Shown: positions 45,501 to 52,549 of the stretch, in pieces
Layout: every line of letters starts with the position of its first letter
Numbering within the stretch: the first letter of the stretch is position 1
Origin: Pseudomonas sp. UYIF39
Lineage (GTDB): Bacteria; Pseudomonadota; Gammaproteobacteria; Pseudomonadales; Pseudomonadaceae
Direction of reading: 5' to 3'
Length of the DNA stretch: 64,000 nucleotides
Assembly (NCBI RefSeq): GCF_029963765.1
Contig: NZ_JALBYU010000012.1
Span: forward strand, 1 to 64,000
Position numbers and translations under genes: made by a program
The notes under the pieces: model-generated
Told to the model about the DNA's origin: nothing
The model's input: only the letters and a program-made list of their open reading frames with translations
Databases searched by the model: none

Positions 45501-46648
45501 TGCTCCAAGGGAATTTGCTCGAAATAGTTTGTGTACTTGCTGCGTATAACCTGCCGCCCCGGCATCCACTCAGGGCTGTGGTCAAGTATCAGTTGCAAAA
45601 CACCCAGGCGTGCATCCGAGCCAAACCGGCTGATATCCACCCCGCCCAGGTTTTCTAATAGCGGCGGCAGATAATCGACGTCTGCATAACTGCCACCGTC
45701 GGCGACCAGTGCCTCGGCGCGCACAATATCGGAGGCGGCAGCAAAGTTGCCACGCAAGCTGATTTCTCGCTCGTAGATGTCCTGCAAGTGCAACGGTGTC
45801 GCCTCGGTGGCGAGATCGCGAAGAACAATAGCGCCCTCTTTCAGCGACAACAGACTCTGGCGGTTTTTTTCCCTTAGTACTTTCAACCGTCCTTCATCTT
45901 GGCTATAGGCTCGAACCAACAGATCGATCCTGGCGTTGTCGGCGCTCTCGCCGCGCTCTACCGCTTTATTAATGTGCGCAAACATTTGCTGCTTGAGAGC
46001 GATGACCCGCTCTTCATACTTGTCGCCTAGCTCAACAGCGTTACTACTGGCCTGCCCGCCATTCAGCATGGCGTCAGCCTTGGCTGCCTCGACAATAATC
46101 CGATTGGTTTCGTAGGCCAGCAATGCATCGCTGTCGTACCAGAGTTTGAGGGTGTAACCCTGCCCAGACAATGTCTGCTTCCAGATATTGATGTAGTCGC
46201 GCTGGATATCGCCCATACCACCGCCGAGCCAGACAAAATGCAGATTGTCAGGAACGTTTGTTTTGGGAATCAGCAACTGCTGCGTACTGTTCGACAAACG
46301 AGCCTCGAAACCTTCGAGCCGTTCGTAGATGTCTGTCACGTCGGGGGCCGCGCTCTCGGGAGGAAGCGACTCAGTCGTTCGTCGTTGTCGACCGGCAGGC
46401 CCGACAAAAGATGCCAATGCTTGCTTCAACAGGCCAAGCGGTTCCAGCATCCGGGGCGAATCGAGCAAGTCGATGCAGCCTGAGTAATACCTGAAGACGG
46501 CGTCGTACTCGTCGGTACCTTTGTGCGAAATTAACGCCTGCTCAAGATCTTTAAGATTAAAAAGTTTTGCGAACTTTACATATTCACCGATATACGAAAC
46601 ATCCAAATGACTATTAAACAAGACACTCTCCAGCTTCAATTTATGCAA
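39542..46648 (-). CDS. Giant TcdA/TcdB-like toxin: glycosyltransferase, cysteine protease and pore domains
   Basis: A 2368-residue protein resembling large clostridial toxins and LifA/Efa1. (a) Residues about 125-460 match the TcdA/TcdB glycosyltransferase (GT44): HFVWLGG with W140, AAASDIVRAEAL with D307/R310, and the DXD site D323-V-D325 in GGSYADVDYLP, then NAFMMAHPGSAML. (b) Around 850-970 lies a YopT/LifA-like protease candidate with C861 (GRCYPLA), H948 (DNHSMLV) and D967 (YDPNFG). (c) About 1270-1560 resembles the TcdA/TcdB pore/translocation region, with a Gly/Ala-rich hydrophobic stretch near 1300-1345. (d) Residues about 1600-2368 are strand-rich with repeated WxxG and YD-type motifs. 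No signal peptide is visible. The start is a TTG without a ribosome binding site, so the N-terminus is uncertain. It likely modifies host-cell GTPases (inference). Confidence 0.85.
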   Translation of the reverse strand: MHKLKLESVLFNSHLDVSYIGEYVKFAKLFNLKDLEQALISHKGTDEYDAVFRYYSGCIDLLDSPRMLEPLGLLKQALASFVGPAGRQRRTTESLPPESAAPDVTDIYERLEGFEARLSNSTQQLLIPKTNVPDNLHFVWLGGGMGDIQRDYINIWKQTLSGQGYTLKLWYDSDALLAYETNRIIVEAAKADAMLNGGQASSNAVELGDKYEERVIALKQQMFAHINKAVERGESADNARIDLLVRAYSQDEGRLKVLREKNRQSLLSLKEGAIVLRDLATEATPLHLQDIYEREISLRGNFAAASDIVRAEALVADGGSYADVDYLPPLLENLGGVDISRFGSDARLGVLQLILDHSPEWMPGRQVIRSKYTNYFEQIPLEHREALENFAKSRPDISSVFRRPVERQVRPDELRAVVVNSTLSNAFMMAHPGSAMLKAILDRFRLNYEVVDATGRLAIERKIALIDAQAVIQVAKEVVEKKFGPLHELSGEEEIAVSFLMEAAATYYSDGIRPQSEVTIYLTGPAAMRDGLADYEKKHFTPRGAEASRAEVSIPPIATVNLVTEEELDHSWKENESDTAQWLNREKQRWEAGKFKTRYAGDITQLLKYQSIDFEEGWPVIEGRHVLITDLLQQLADDLGEPFRQAMSQRHNGNMTFEKPLSLSFDDRQAIIAQDSNIRPPASLPDAATQNLSVDELLSRVAKDPLLTVKLNPLQRLLLGGLLGVNALDNQHFDAASATLENLANTMSELGGIHRYGAIERELFKQSHPAFLAGLTRASNPPVALSETSVELKKQALERPLTLVEWGRLVARIQHVAKLEYRDRIGERIGEVLESFDHGSFKMVPQDLLLEGAGDRVAGRCYPLALAMAAALHKDSTAANTLRERFYLAVTEPEAADSRAFVSMIEELRGAPVNEIGKPLMRSDLTEIVAMLEEKTATTTVMLNSDNHSMLVAKTLEGSHSAYLLYDPNFGIFEFATASEFGEALTHFFIRKEMARHYAAFGDVARPTFDLIELNGAGLNATVLSSGVQVSSLSEPGALPEQAAPPVRQRLASARGQSLVNNAALGSSLLELDAHWWGGQIAQATRQLQEQHGLASDSVALFETLEITPTGEYKISLVNTDAGQTIERVTTSDHRFLRIKNFLSETFHSLAARPRAPVNPLDPTDAGSVHTLNAGFTIQALMNALRHHEGAASGGDKALTTAIRLHAYVNYAQLAHGNVVDVLGVVKLVRQALDDEKLIARTSAPLVQRALGHIANEGVGTVLGLVNVGFDIYQLSHATNDIEKAQFGTQLAFDSASAVLGAAGLGAALAGAGTVAAVLGGVGVILGGLAVGVTALAEGFATIAEEAKEVALFFDGLEKEYVKGGYHLDKASNAWIAHPLLVFAGLDLRASTVHFDSPKLFPLRDHFGVPDFDVDYNRAVDIRQGLGLPDSARFSPQAGQTIVLPCRPKTWYGYEYKLLPFVTFRHAGGYDTARRLEKKNEQGQWQFLFSFYSFPGEYVVNRLNPVYKPTVFNVRLDNVEHSLAVPALPKAWHGLVSYRVEGAGAQCSLLLNPGVSLELAAPGHTAMLWVLRTPWLAETDIRIEAGGRLVSGTLDVTFSGGGAHHVLLKLAGNKIVRVDLAALRLEVVEEEADPALGEQALLDHFKTLTHEHRLATSYTPVRNFVVPFEKPNEPRAVVAYYDSAQDRFLYIRDPNVLVSDEVILGAVLEDSAFFYHPESFDVWQVDAITGTLVQHYRLLVRDRLAIVRFEAVTNGGIQIVQQIPGKDGQRDELTYVIHDRAVLLSSITRGQDPALQAVLDADTLTDWKQVLGNYHLLAESANKVNWRPGALVSICWQIDAKSRDLVWVRSSDGLIIRAPARRHYARGWADSIKALNDLVLIAPAGVEGDVFVTYDKLHQRLMCQQRSMVDGRAQWSSSNISPPGLKNVVAVERDYIALTDSGLFFDMMPDGNLRFGGLTEHWFKGKTQWWSALATVALQYPVPSFAILGLAGFKGGLCAWYLGGRLLLAEMGHGKEVRLLSTTPDDQATWLFDLSIGKIVRQGFIDPDHLSTAFAQGTKLLLAEALPAPTQEWASWTFSDVTVEGSGLRATTLEGVEVDLQYNEPVRISGVNSHWVAALEGELSEGLAALANEHRCADFLSVKDPDYQQWYVVRTGRLIRIPKTAIAAQFTLVGTQHQTNVMLHDSGDGFLHTYPQNNKVGPLDYVQRNAEVLVVEGAKTRTELLPLIADDVSILVLKMGQGSTTCRLTRAAWLKLESVIVDCRHSLDHSPSVPGKLIWDIVVADQLWASRVDEHLVIVDADSGHSLIFRDVFSTDVVLHRNVFLAMSGYQSFAVSTLVSTLVARKGSTSSVLLKDILPAAIVEKIED

Positions 46649-46701
46649 TTAGATTCCGTAAGACAGCCGCGCAAATACCGCTCGACGACAACGTCAACCA
46701 T
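46636..46701 (-). other. Short ATG-initiated upstream frame overlapping the toxin start
   Basis: A 21-codon frame (MVDVVVERYLRGCLTESNCIN) starts with ATG at 46701 and runs 13 bases into the toxin gene in another frame. It may be a leader peptide that couples translation to the weak TTG start, or the original N-terminus of the toxin separated by a frameshift. No ribosome binding site is evident. Confidence 0.4.
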
Positions 46702-47129
46702 TTCGTATTTCTGAACGAGACCAGATCAATACGTGAAGCAACTACTTCACACGAGACAAAACTAAATCGTAAAAGCGGGCACTTCAAACCCGAAGAAATT
46801 CAATTAATTTCAATACAATTAAATTTTAAAAAAATAAAACCTTATATTGCCGACTTAAATAAGTGCACTTAGACAAACAAAATCTCTGGGGCCATCAGCA
46901 AACAAGCGGCGTTGTAACTCATGCGCAATGCTGAAGTTTTCGACTGCAAAAAAAGCACTCGATAAAGGAAGAAAGCAGCGACAGAAAACAGTATTGATTC
47001 TTCGTGGCGAGAGTCATAAACCCCACAACGATTGGTGAAATAGATGACGCATCAACGCCAGGACGAAAGTGCCGACCAGCAGGCGGGAATTTATTCAGTG
47101 ACAAACGGCCCACGCGGGGCCGCTAAGGT
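46649..47129. other. AT-rich intergenic region upstream of the toxin
   Basis: About 480 bases between the toxin and cobJ genes, both on the minus strand. The part 46740-46920 is markedly AT-rich, with runs of A and T around 46800-46860, and contrasts with the GC-rich flanks. It is the natural place for the toxin promoter and for H-NS/MvaT-type silencing. A 64-codon minus-strand frame at 46919-47113 has no recognisable features and is not called as a gene. Confidence 0.7.
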
Positions 47130-48833
47130 TCAGGAGGCAGGCTTGATGCCGTACCAACGCGGCGTATACACCCACTCGCCCCCCTCGGCACGAGGGAACA
47201 CGCAGGTGGTGGACGAACCGATCAGCACCATGGTGCGCATGTCGACTTGGTCGGGGGTCAATTCGCCGAGCGTGGTAACCCGTAGCGACTGACCAGGACG
47301 GCCAATGTCGCGACCCAGCACCACCACTGTCTCTGGTGTGCGATGCCGACCAACGATTGCCAGCGCCTGGCCCAGTTGCCACGGCCGCGCGCGGGAGATC
47401 GGGTTGTAGAACGCCAGCGCCAGATCAGCTTCAGCGGCCAGGTCCAGACGCTTCTCGATGATCGCCCAAGGCTTGAGGTTGTCCGACAGCGACATCACGC
47501 AGAAATCATGGCCCAACGGTGCGCCGGCCTGCGCAGCGGTCGCCAGCGACGCGGAGACACCCGGCAGGATTTCCAGATCGACGCTGTGCCAGCTCGGCTC
47601 ACTCGACTCATACAACGCTTCAAGCACCGCTGCCGCCATGGCGAACACACCGGGGTCACCGGACGACACCACAATCACCGAACGACCTTGCGCCGCCAGC
47701 TCAAAGGCGTGGCGGGCACGCTGCATCTCTTCGCGGTTGTCGGTGCAGTGCAGCACTTGGTCTTCGCGGAACGGCCCGGCCATGCGTACGTAGGTTTCGT
47801 AGCCGAGTACGTCGGTGGCCCTGGCCAGCTCGGCCTTGACCGCTGGCACCATCAATTCGGCAGCGCCAGGGCCCAGACCGATTACCGCCAGACGACCGCG
47901 CGCCCGACCAATCTGCGCAGCATCCAGCGGCTGAGTGGCCACCGCAATGGCAATGCCGGTATCCGCGGACACGATGGTAGCGTTCGGCACGCTGTGACGG
48001 GACAACTCGCTAACGCCGCCGCTGACCGACGCAAACCGCAGAGGTACACCCAAATCAAGCGCTGCTTCGCGTAACGCCGCACTGGCCATGTCCAGATCGC
48101 TGACCAACAGGCACGCCAGCGATTGCACGGCAATGTTCGCCTGATGCAGGGCTGAGCGAATGGCGCCTGGCAGATCCGCGACCTCGGCGCTCACCGCCAC
48201 CAGCACATTGCGCGGGTAGATCATCAATTCATTGGCCGCTGGCGCACGCTCGGCATGGCCGACATGGATCGACAGCTGCGCGTGAGGATCTTCCAGCAAT
48301 TGCGCCTGAGCCAGCCACGGCGCAGCCCCTTCGACGCGTACACTTTGGCCAGCGAGCAAATCCGAGACGAAGCGCTTGCCCAGTTCCAGATCACCGAGGG
48401 CATAACCGCTGGGTGGATTGAGCAGGCAGGTGCCGAAGCGCAACTCACCACTGGTGGTGATCGCCGCAGCAACCTCGAGACCGGCAGCAATCTCTCGCGC
48501 CATGACGTTCACGCCACCTAGGCCACCGAGCAGCGGCACAACGGCGCTGCCGTCTTCGGCCACGGCCAGCACCGGTGGTTCCGCGCCTTTTTCCAGCAGT
48601 AACGGCGCCAGTGTTCGGATCACGATGCCCGCCGCGCACAAGGCGATGATCGGCGTGTTCTGTTGATAGAACTCACGCAAGGTGGCGCCGAATTCGTGAT
48701 AGACGCGGTCCGCGCCTTCCACCCGTTCGGCCAGACCATGGATCAATGCGCCAGGGTACAGTTGCGCAATCTTGCGCGCGGTCGCGAGGCTGCCATTGCC
48801 CAGAATGACAATCGCCGGAACTGGACGGGCCAT
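47130..48833 (-). CDS. cobJ: CbiG-CobJ fusion: cobalt-precorrin-5A hydrolase-like and precorrin-3B C17-methyltransferase
   Basis: A 567-residue two-part cobalamin enzyme. Residues 1-305 carry the CbiG/CobE fold: ILGNGSLATARKIA, ALCAAGIVIRTLAPLL, LGGLGGVNVMAREIA, and the C-terminal CobE-like PLRFASVSGGVSELS. From about residue 310 a tetrapyrrole methylase begins (LAVIGLGPGAAELMVPAVK). It has VVSSGDPGVFAMAAAVLEAL and EILPGVSASLATAAQAGAPLGHDFCVMSLSD, matching CobJ, which methylates C17 and contracts the ring. Such fusions occur in P. aeruginosa CobJ. The ATG at 48833 overlaps the cobI stop (TGATG); a GTG at 48845 is an alternative. Confidence 0.92.
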   Translation of the reverse strand: MARPVPAIVILGNGSLATARKIAQLYPGALIHGLAERVEGADRVYHEFGATLREFYQQNTPIIALCAAGIVIRTLAPLLLEKGAEPPVLAVAEDGSAVVPLLGGLGGVNVMAREIAAGLEVAAAITTSGELRFGTCLLNPPSGYALGDLELGKRFVSDLLAGQSVRVEGAAPWLAQAQLLEDPHAQLSIHVGHAERAPAANELMIYPRNVLVAVSAEVADLPGAIRSALHQANIAVQSLACLLVSDLDMASAALREAALDLGVPLRFASVSGGVSELSRHSVPNATIVSADTGIAIAVATQPLDAAQIGRARGRLAVIGLGPGAAELMVPAVKAELARATDVLGYETYVRMAGPFREDQVLHCTDNREEMQRARHAFELAAQGRSVIVVSSGDPGVFAMAAAVLEALYESSEPSWHSVDLEILPGVSASLATAAQAGAPLGHDFCVMSLSDNLKPWAIIEKRLDLAAEADLALAFYNPISRARPWQLGQALAIVGRHRTPETVVVLGRDIGRPGQSLRVTTLGELTPDQVDMRTMVLIGSSTTCVFPRAEGGEWVYTPRWYGIKPAS

Positions 48834-49567
48834 CAGCCTTGCCACCGTTCGCCGGGCACAATGATCAGCGAGAAGTACGGCGAGGACATCGGCTCGACCT
48901 GATCCAGCGGGACGATTTTCTGGTTGGCCATGGTCGCGCGCTCAACGTACAGCGCGCGCTCCGCCAGCCCGAGTTCTTCGAGCACCTGACGGACCTTGGG
49001 AAAGTTGCGCCCCAGCTTCATGATCACGGCGGCATCGGCATCGGCCAGACGACGCTTGAGATCGTCGGCGGGCAACACACCCGACAGCACTGACAAACTC
49101 TGATTGCGATACACCAGCGGCGCACCCAGCACCGAAGCGCCGCCGAGCATTGAGCAAACGCCCGGCACGACTTCGGCTTCATAGCGCTCGGCCAGTCGAT
49201 CGTGCAGGTACATATAGGAGCCGTAGAAGAACGGATCGCCTTCGCAGATCACCGCCACATCACGGCCAGCGTCCAGGTGCGCGGCCAGCTCTTCGCCGGC
49301 CGCATCGTAGAAATCGCTGATGACTTGTTCGTACGACAGCGGCGCCGGCAACGCTTCGGTAGTCACCGGGTAAACCAGCGGCAGCAGCGTTTGCGCGTCC
49401 TGCAAATGCGCCTCGATGATGCCGAAGGCATTGCCCTTTTTGCCCTTGGCGACGAAGTACGCCACCACTGGTGATTCGCGCAGCAGGCGCAAGGCTTTGA
49501 CCGTAATCAGTTCCGGATCACCAGGGCCGACGCCCAGGCCGATCAAACGTCCAGGTTGCTGCATCAT
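48833..49567 (-). CDS. cobI: Precorrin-2 C20-methyltransferase
   Basis: A 244-residue SAM-dependent tetrapyrrole methylase. The N-terminal LIGLGVGPGDPELITVKALRLL and the CEGDPFFYGSYMYLHDRL motif define the CobI/CbiL branch; EVVPGVCSMLGGASVLGAPL is the conserved SAM-pocket segment. It is translationally coupled at both ends: its ATG overlaps the cobH stop (ATGA) and its stop overlaps the cobJ start. Confidence 0.95.
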   Translation of the reverse strand: MMQQPGRLIGLGVGPGDPELITVKALRLLRESPVVAYFVAKGKKGNAFGIIEAHLQDAQTLLPLVYPVTTEALPAPLSYEQVISDFYDAAGEELAAHLDAGRDVAVICEGDPFFYGSYMYLHDRLAERYEAEVVPGVCSMLGGASVLGAPLVYRNQSLSVLSGVLPADDLKRRLADADAAVIMKLGRNFPKVRQVLEELGLAERALYVERATMANQKIVPLDQVEPMSSPYFSLIIVPGERWQG

Positions 49568-50190
49568 TCGATCTCCGTGGCGAGGGCATTGACGGCGGCG
49601 GCGGCCATGGCGCTACCGCCCAGCCGGCCTTGCATGATGACGAAAGGCACGCCACGGCTGTCTGCCGCGAGCGCGGCCTTGGATTCGGCGGCGCCGACGA
49701 AGCCCACCGGGAAGCCTAGGATCAGTGCCGGTTTCGGCGCGCCGGCGTCGAGCATTTCCAACAGATAAAACAGTGCGGTCGGTGCGTTGCCGATCACCAC
49801 CACGCTGCCTTCCAGGTGCGGGCGCCACAGTTCCAGCGCAGCGGCGGAGCGGGTGTTGCCCAACTCGCGGGCAAGCTCCGGAACGCTTTCATCGCGCAGG
49901 GTGCAGATGACTTCGTTGTTCGCAGGCAAACGCGTGCGGGTCACGCCTTCGCTGACCATCCGCGCATCGCACAGGATCGGTGCACCGGCGGCCAACGCAT
50001 CGCGCCCGGCCTTGCCCGCGCCTTCGGAAAATTGCAGCCCGTCGATGGCGTCAACCATGCCGCAGGCGTGGATCACACGGACCGCGAGTTTTTCCAGATC
50101 AGCCGGAATACGCTCGAGGTTGGCCTCGGCACGAATGATCGCGAAGGAGTTGCGATAGATCTCCTGACCGTCGCGGATGTAATCAAGCAT
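49564..50190 (-). CDS. cobH: Precorrin-8X methylmutase
   Basis: A 208-residue enzyme that moves a methyl group from C11 to C12 to give hydrogenobyrinate. Characteristic segments are YIRDGQEIYRNSFAIIRAEA, RVIHACGMVDAID (catalytic histidine region), GAPILCDARMVSEGVTR and the C-terminal ILGFPVGFVGAAESK. The start at 50190 lies eight bases inside the 3' end of cobG; the longer frame upstream is antisense-like overlap and was not used. Confidence 0.96.
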   Translation of the reverse strand: MLDYIRDGQEIYRNSFAIIRAEANLERIPADLEKLAVRVIHACGMVDAIDGLQFSEGAGKAGRDALAAGAPILCDARMVSEGVTRTRLPANNEVICTLRDESVPELARELGNTRSAAALELWRPHLEGSVVVIGNAPTALFYLLEMLDAGAPKPALILGFPVGFVGAAESKAALAADSRGVPFVIMQGRLGGSAMAAAAVNALATEIE

Positions 50191-51505
50191 CAAGGGGGCT
50201 CCGTGAGCGGGCGTCGAGCAAGGTCGCGACCGCTTCAATAGTAAGGTTGCGTGCGTGCAGTGCGCCGAAATGCGGCTGCGCTGCATCGCGGAAATAGAGG
50301 TCGTAGTGACCGGGAGAAACCGCCAGCAACGTGACCGGCGCAATGTGCGCGGCCGCACAGGAACGCGGGCACCCGGACAGGTGCACGTTCAATACCTGGC
50401 CGCGACGTTGCAGCAGCGCCGCCAGTTGTCGGGCGTCGCCCTTGGTGTCGGCCAGGCCTTTGCCGCACCCCGTCGAGCCGGTGCAGGCGATCAGGTGCGC
50501 CAAGGCATCGTCGACCGAGCAACGCAGACCGAGCTGTTCGAGACTGTGGATAACTTCAGCCGCAGTGTCGCCATGAACACCGGGCAATAACAGGCTCTGC
50601 CAAGGCGTGAAACGCAGAGTACCGTCGCCGTGTTTACGCGCCAGTTGTGCGACGCCTCTGAGCATCGCGGGATTGAGGCGACCCAGCGGCGGCACGGCAC
50701 CGATGTACGCACGCCCGGCGTCACGCTGTGGATGAGCGCCAATGTGCAGCACATTTGGATTTGTCTTGCGCTGCCAACCCTCAATGGACATCAACGGCAC
50801 ACGCTCGGCGAGACGCGCGAGAAACGTGTCGAGCGAACATTCAGCGAGCAGATGCCGCATGCGGGTTTGCTCGGGGCGCGCCAATTCCAGGAACAACTCC
50901 AGCACCGCGACCACCAACGCATGGCCCTGCTCCAGCGGCACCGCGCTTACGGACGGGTCGACCAGGCATCCCGCCAGGCCGAATGCAAATACTCGCTCAC
51001 CGTCTCGTTCAGCCGCGGACAGCCATAAATCATGAGGGTGTTCGAGCATCGCCAGACCTTCGCCGCCATCCAGTTGCACGGCGAACTTGGCACTGAGGTC
51101 GTGGAGGCGTTCATCGCTTTGCAGCGTGGCGAGGATCTGCTCGGCCAGTGGGCGCGTATCGATCAGCATCTGCTGATCAATGCCGGCGCCTGGGCTGAGC
51201 ATCAGATTGCGCACATCGTCGCCTGCCGCGCTGGTGGGGCCGAGTCCCGCCGCCATCAGGCTGTCGATCAACGCGCCGTGCTCACTGCCGATCCCGCGGA
51301 TTTGCAGGTTAGCGCGGTTGGTCGCCTCGATCACACCGCCGGCAAAGCGCTCGGCCGCATCGGCCACTGCCCCGGCCTGATCGGCCGTGATCGAACCACC
51401 GTTGAGTTTGATCCGACAGATGCCGCCATCCAGCGCCTGGACAATACGCAGCAACCCCGGACAGGCCGAGGGGCGTAAAGCGATGGACATCGGGCGTTCG
51501 TTCAA
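50183..51505 (-). CDS. cobG: Precorrin-3B synthase (aerobic pathway)
   Basis: A 440-residue monooxygenase related to sulfite and nitrite reductases, using a 4Fe-4S cluster and a mononuclear iron to hydroxylate C20 of precorrin-3A with O2. The duplicated ferredoxin-fold parts are visible (GGICRIKLNGGSITADQ and LRFTPWQSLLLPG). Cluster ligands lie in ACTGSTGCGKG and SGCPRSCA. Its presence marks the oxygen-dependent route to B12. An in-frame ATG at 51490 is an alternative start. It begins the minus-strand operon cobG-cobH-cobI-cobJ. Confidence 0.94.
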   Translation of the reverse strand: MNERPMSIALRPSACPGLLRIVQALDGGICRIKLNGGSITADQAGAVADAAERFAGGVIEATNRANLQIRGIGSEHGALIDSLMAAGLGPTSAAGDDVRNLMLSPGAGIDQQMLIDTRPLAEQILATLQSDERLHDLSAKFAVQLDGGEGLAMLEHPHDLWLSAAERDGERVFAFGLAGCLVDPSVSAVPLEQGHALVVAVLELFLELARPEQTRMRHLLAECSLDTFLARLAERVPLMSIEGWQRKTNPNVLHIGAHPQRDAGRAYIGAVPPLGRLNPAMLRGVAQLARKHGDGTLRFTPWQSLLLPGVHGDTAAEVIHSLEQLGLRCSVDDALAHLIACTGSTGCGKGLADTKGDARQLAALLQRRGQVLNVHLSGCPRSCAAAHIAPVTLLAVSPGHYDLYFRDAAQPHFGALHARNLTIEAVATLLDARSRSPLDA

Positions 51506-51646
51506 TGAGTGACCGGCTGACTGGATGCACGTGAAGGGCGAAGGGCTGCCATTATGCCTGCTTTGCCCGAGCGCATGAAAAGTCTGCCGGTCGGAAACGC
51601 TGTCGAAGTATCAATCAAGCAAAAGAAGGCTTCAGCCTGAGTGGAA

Positions 51647-52300
51647 TCAGAGTTCGTACTCGATGGACTCGAGCGCCAGGGCTACAACGCCTTCTTCCAC
51701 GCGTTGTCGAATGGCGTCCATGTCCCGACGCTTGATCTCCAACCGCCGAATCCGGATATCCAATTGAGACAGGCTCTGGTCTATTGTCCAGAACAGGTAG
51801 GGTGTAGAGATGCCCGACTTGATCAACCTGACATGACTAACCACTATTTCCAGATCTCCGTTGGGTTTATAACTGACCGGCACGATATTGAATCCGAATG
51901 TTTTCCCACTTAAGCCCGCAAATTTCGCCAGCAACTTGGCGTCACTCTCCAGCTTTCCAAGTACTGCTTCAACCTGTGCTATTTGAGCGCTCGAGAGGTA
52001 GGGGCGTGCCACTTTCAACCAGGCCTGTTTCAAACTGCCCGAGAACTGCGGCTTGATGTATTCGGCAGGCTCGGCAAGCTGCCAATCCATTGACCAAAAC
52101 ATACCGGCGTAATGATCGAACCAAGGCCCCGGCTGCGTCTCGCTCTTCGCGACTTTATCCGCGCCATGCTGGGCCAGAAAAATGCAGTTTTTGACAAAAT
52201 TATTGTCGGCGATAGTCTGGCCGGCAACACCTGTCAGCAGCACATTATTTATCATCAGCGCATCGCGTTCGACGACACCTTTATCTAAACCGTTATCCAT
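51647..52300 (-). CDS. Unknown small paralog family protein, member C
   Basis: A 217-residue protein, not recognised on its own. It resembles members A and B (37-38.6 kb). The N-terminus INNVLLTGVAGQTIADNNFVKNCIFLAQHGADK is followed by PWFDHYAGMFWSMDW, corresponding to WYxxYxxVxxxxxW of the others. The C-terminal strand block is VPVSYKPNGDLEIVVSHVRLIKSG, then YLFWTIDQSL and a long charged helix. It lies alone between the divergent cobG and cobL genes, where P. aeruginosa has no gene as I recall. Upstream lies a 65-base G-free stretch similar to the leader of member B. Confidence 0.72.
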   Translation of the reverse strand: MDNGLDKGVVERDALMINNVLLTGVAGQTIADNNFVKNCIFLAQHGADKVAKSETQPGPWFDHYAGMFWSMDWQLAEPAEYIKPQFSGSLKQAWLKVARPYLSSAQIAQVEAVLGKLESDAKLLAKFAGLSGKTFGFNIVPVSYKPNGDLEIVVSHVRLIKSGISTPYLFWTIDQSLSQLDIRIRRLEIKRRDMDAIRQRVEEGVVALALESIEYEL

Positions 52301-52377
52301 ATAAGTTTATTTCATCCTTGATAGTGTCGCAGCCAACACTAACTATTGGCCGAACATTTAATGCGCATAAGATGGCG

Positions 52378-52442
52378 CAACCAAAACAAAAACAAAACTA
52401 CCAAAACTATCACTTCAACAAACAATTTTTCCTCAACATTAA
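52378..52442 (-). other. Strand-asymmetric leader upstream of paralog C
   Basis: 65 consecutive bases without G on the plus strand (A/C-rich), located 78-142 bases ahead of the ATG of the 51647-52300 gene. The predicted minus-strand leader is therefore free of C there. The same unusual composition precedes paralog B. Confidence 0.75.
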
Positions 52443-52549
52443 GTGTCTGCAACTCGGAGTTCTCCTGTCCCGGCCATAGATCCGCGTCAGATGACAGAAG
52501 CCGCGCTATGATGCCGCCTTTGAACATGAACATTGGATTGAGGAACAAC

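Noticed and set aside
46919..47113. A 64-codon minus-strand frame in the toxin upstream region
   Set aside because: No ribosome binding site, no family similarity and an ambiguous start; kept only as a note in the intergenic description.
52301..52549. A cobalamin riboswitch ahead of cobL
   Set aside because: No recognisable B12-box-like conserved segment was found by eye; a covariance-model search would be needed to exclude it.
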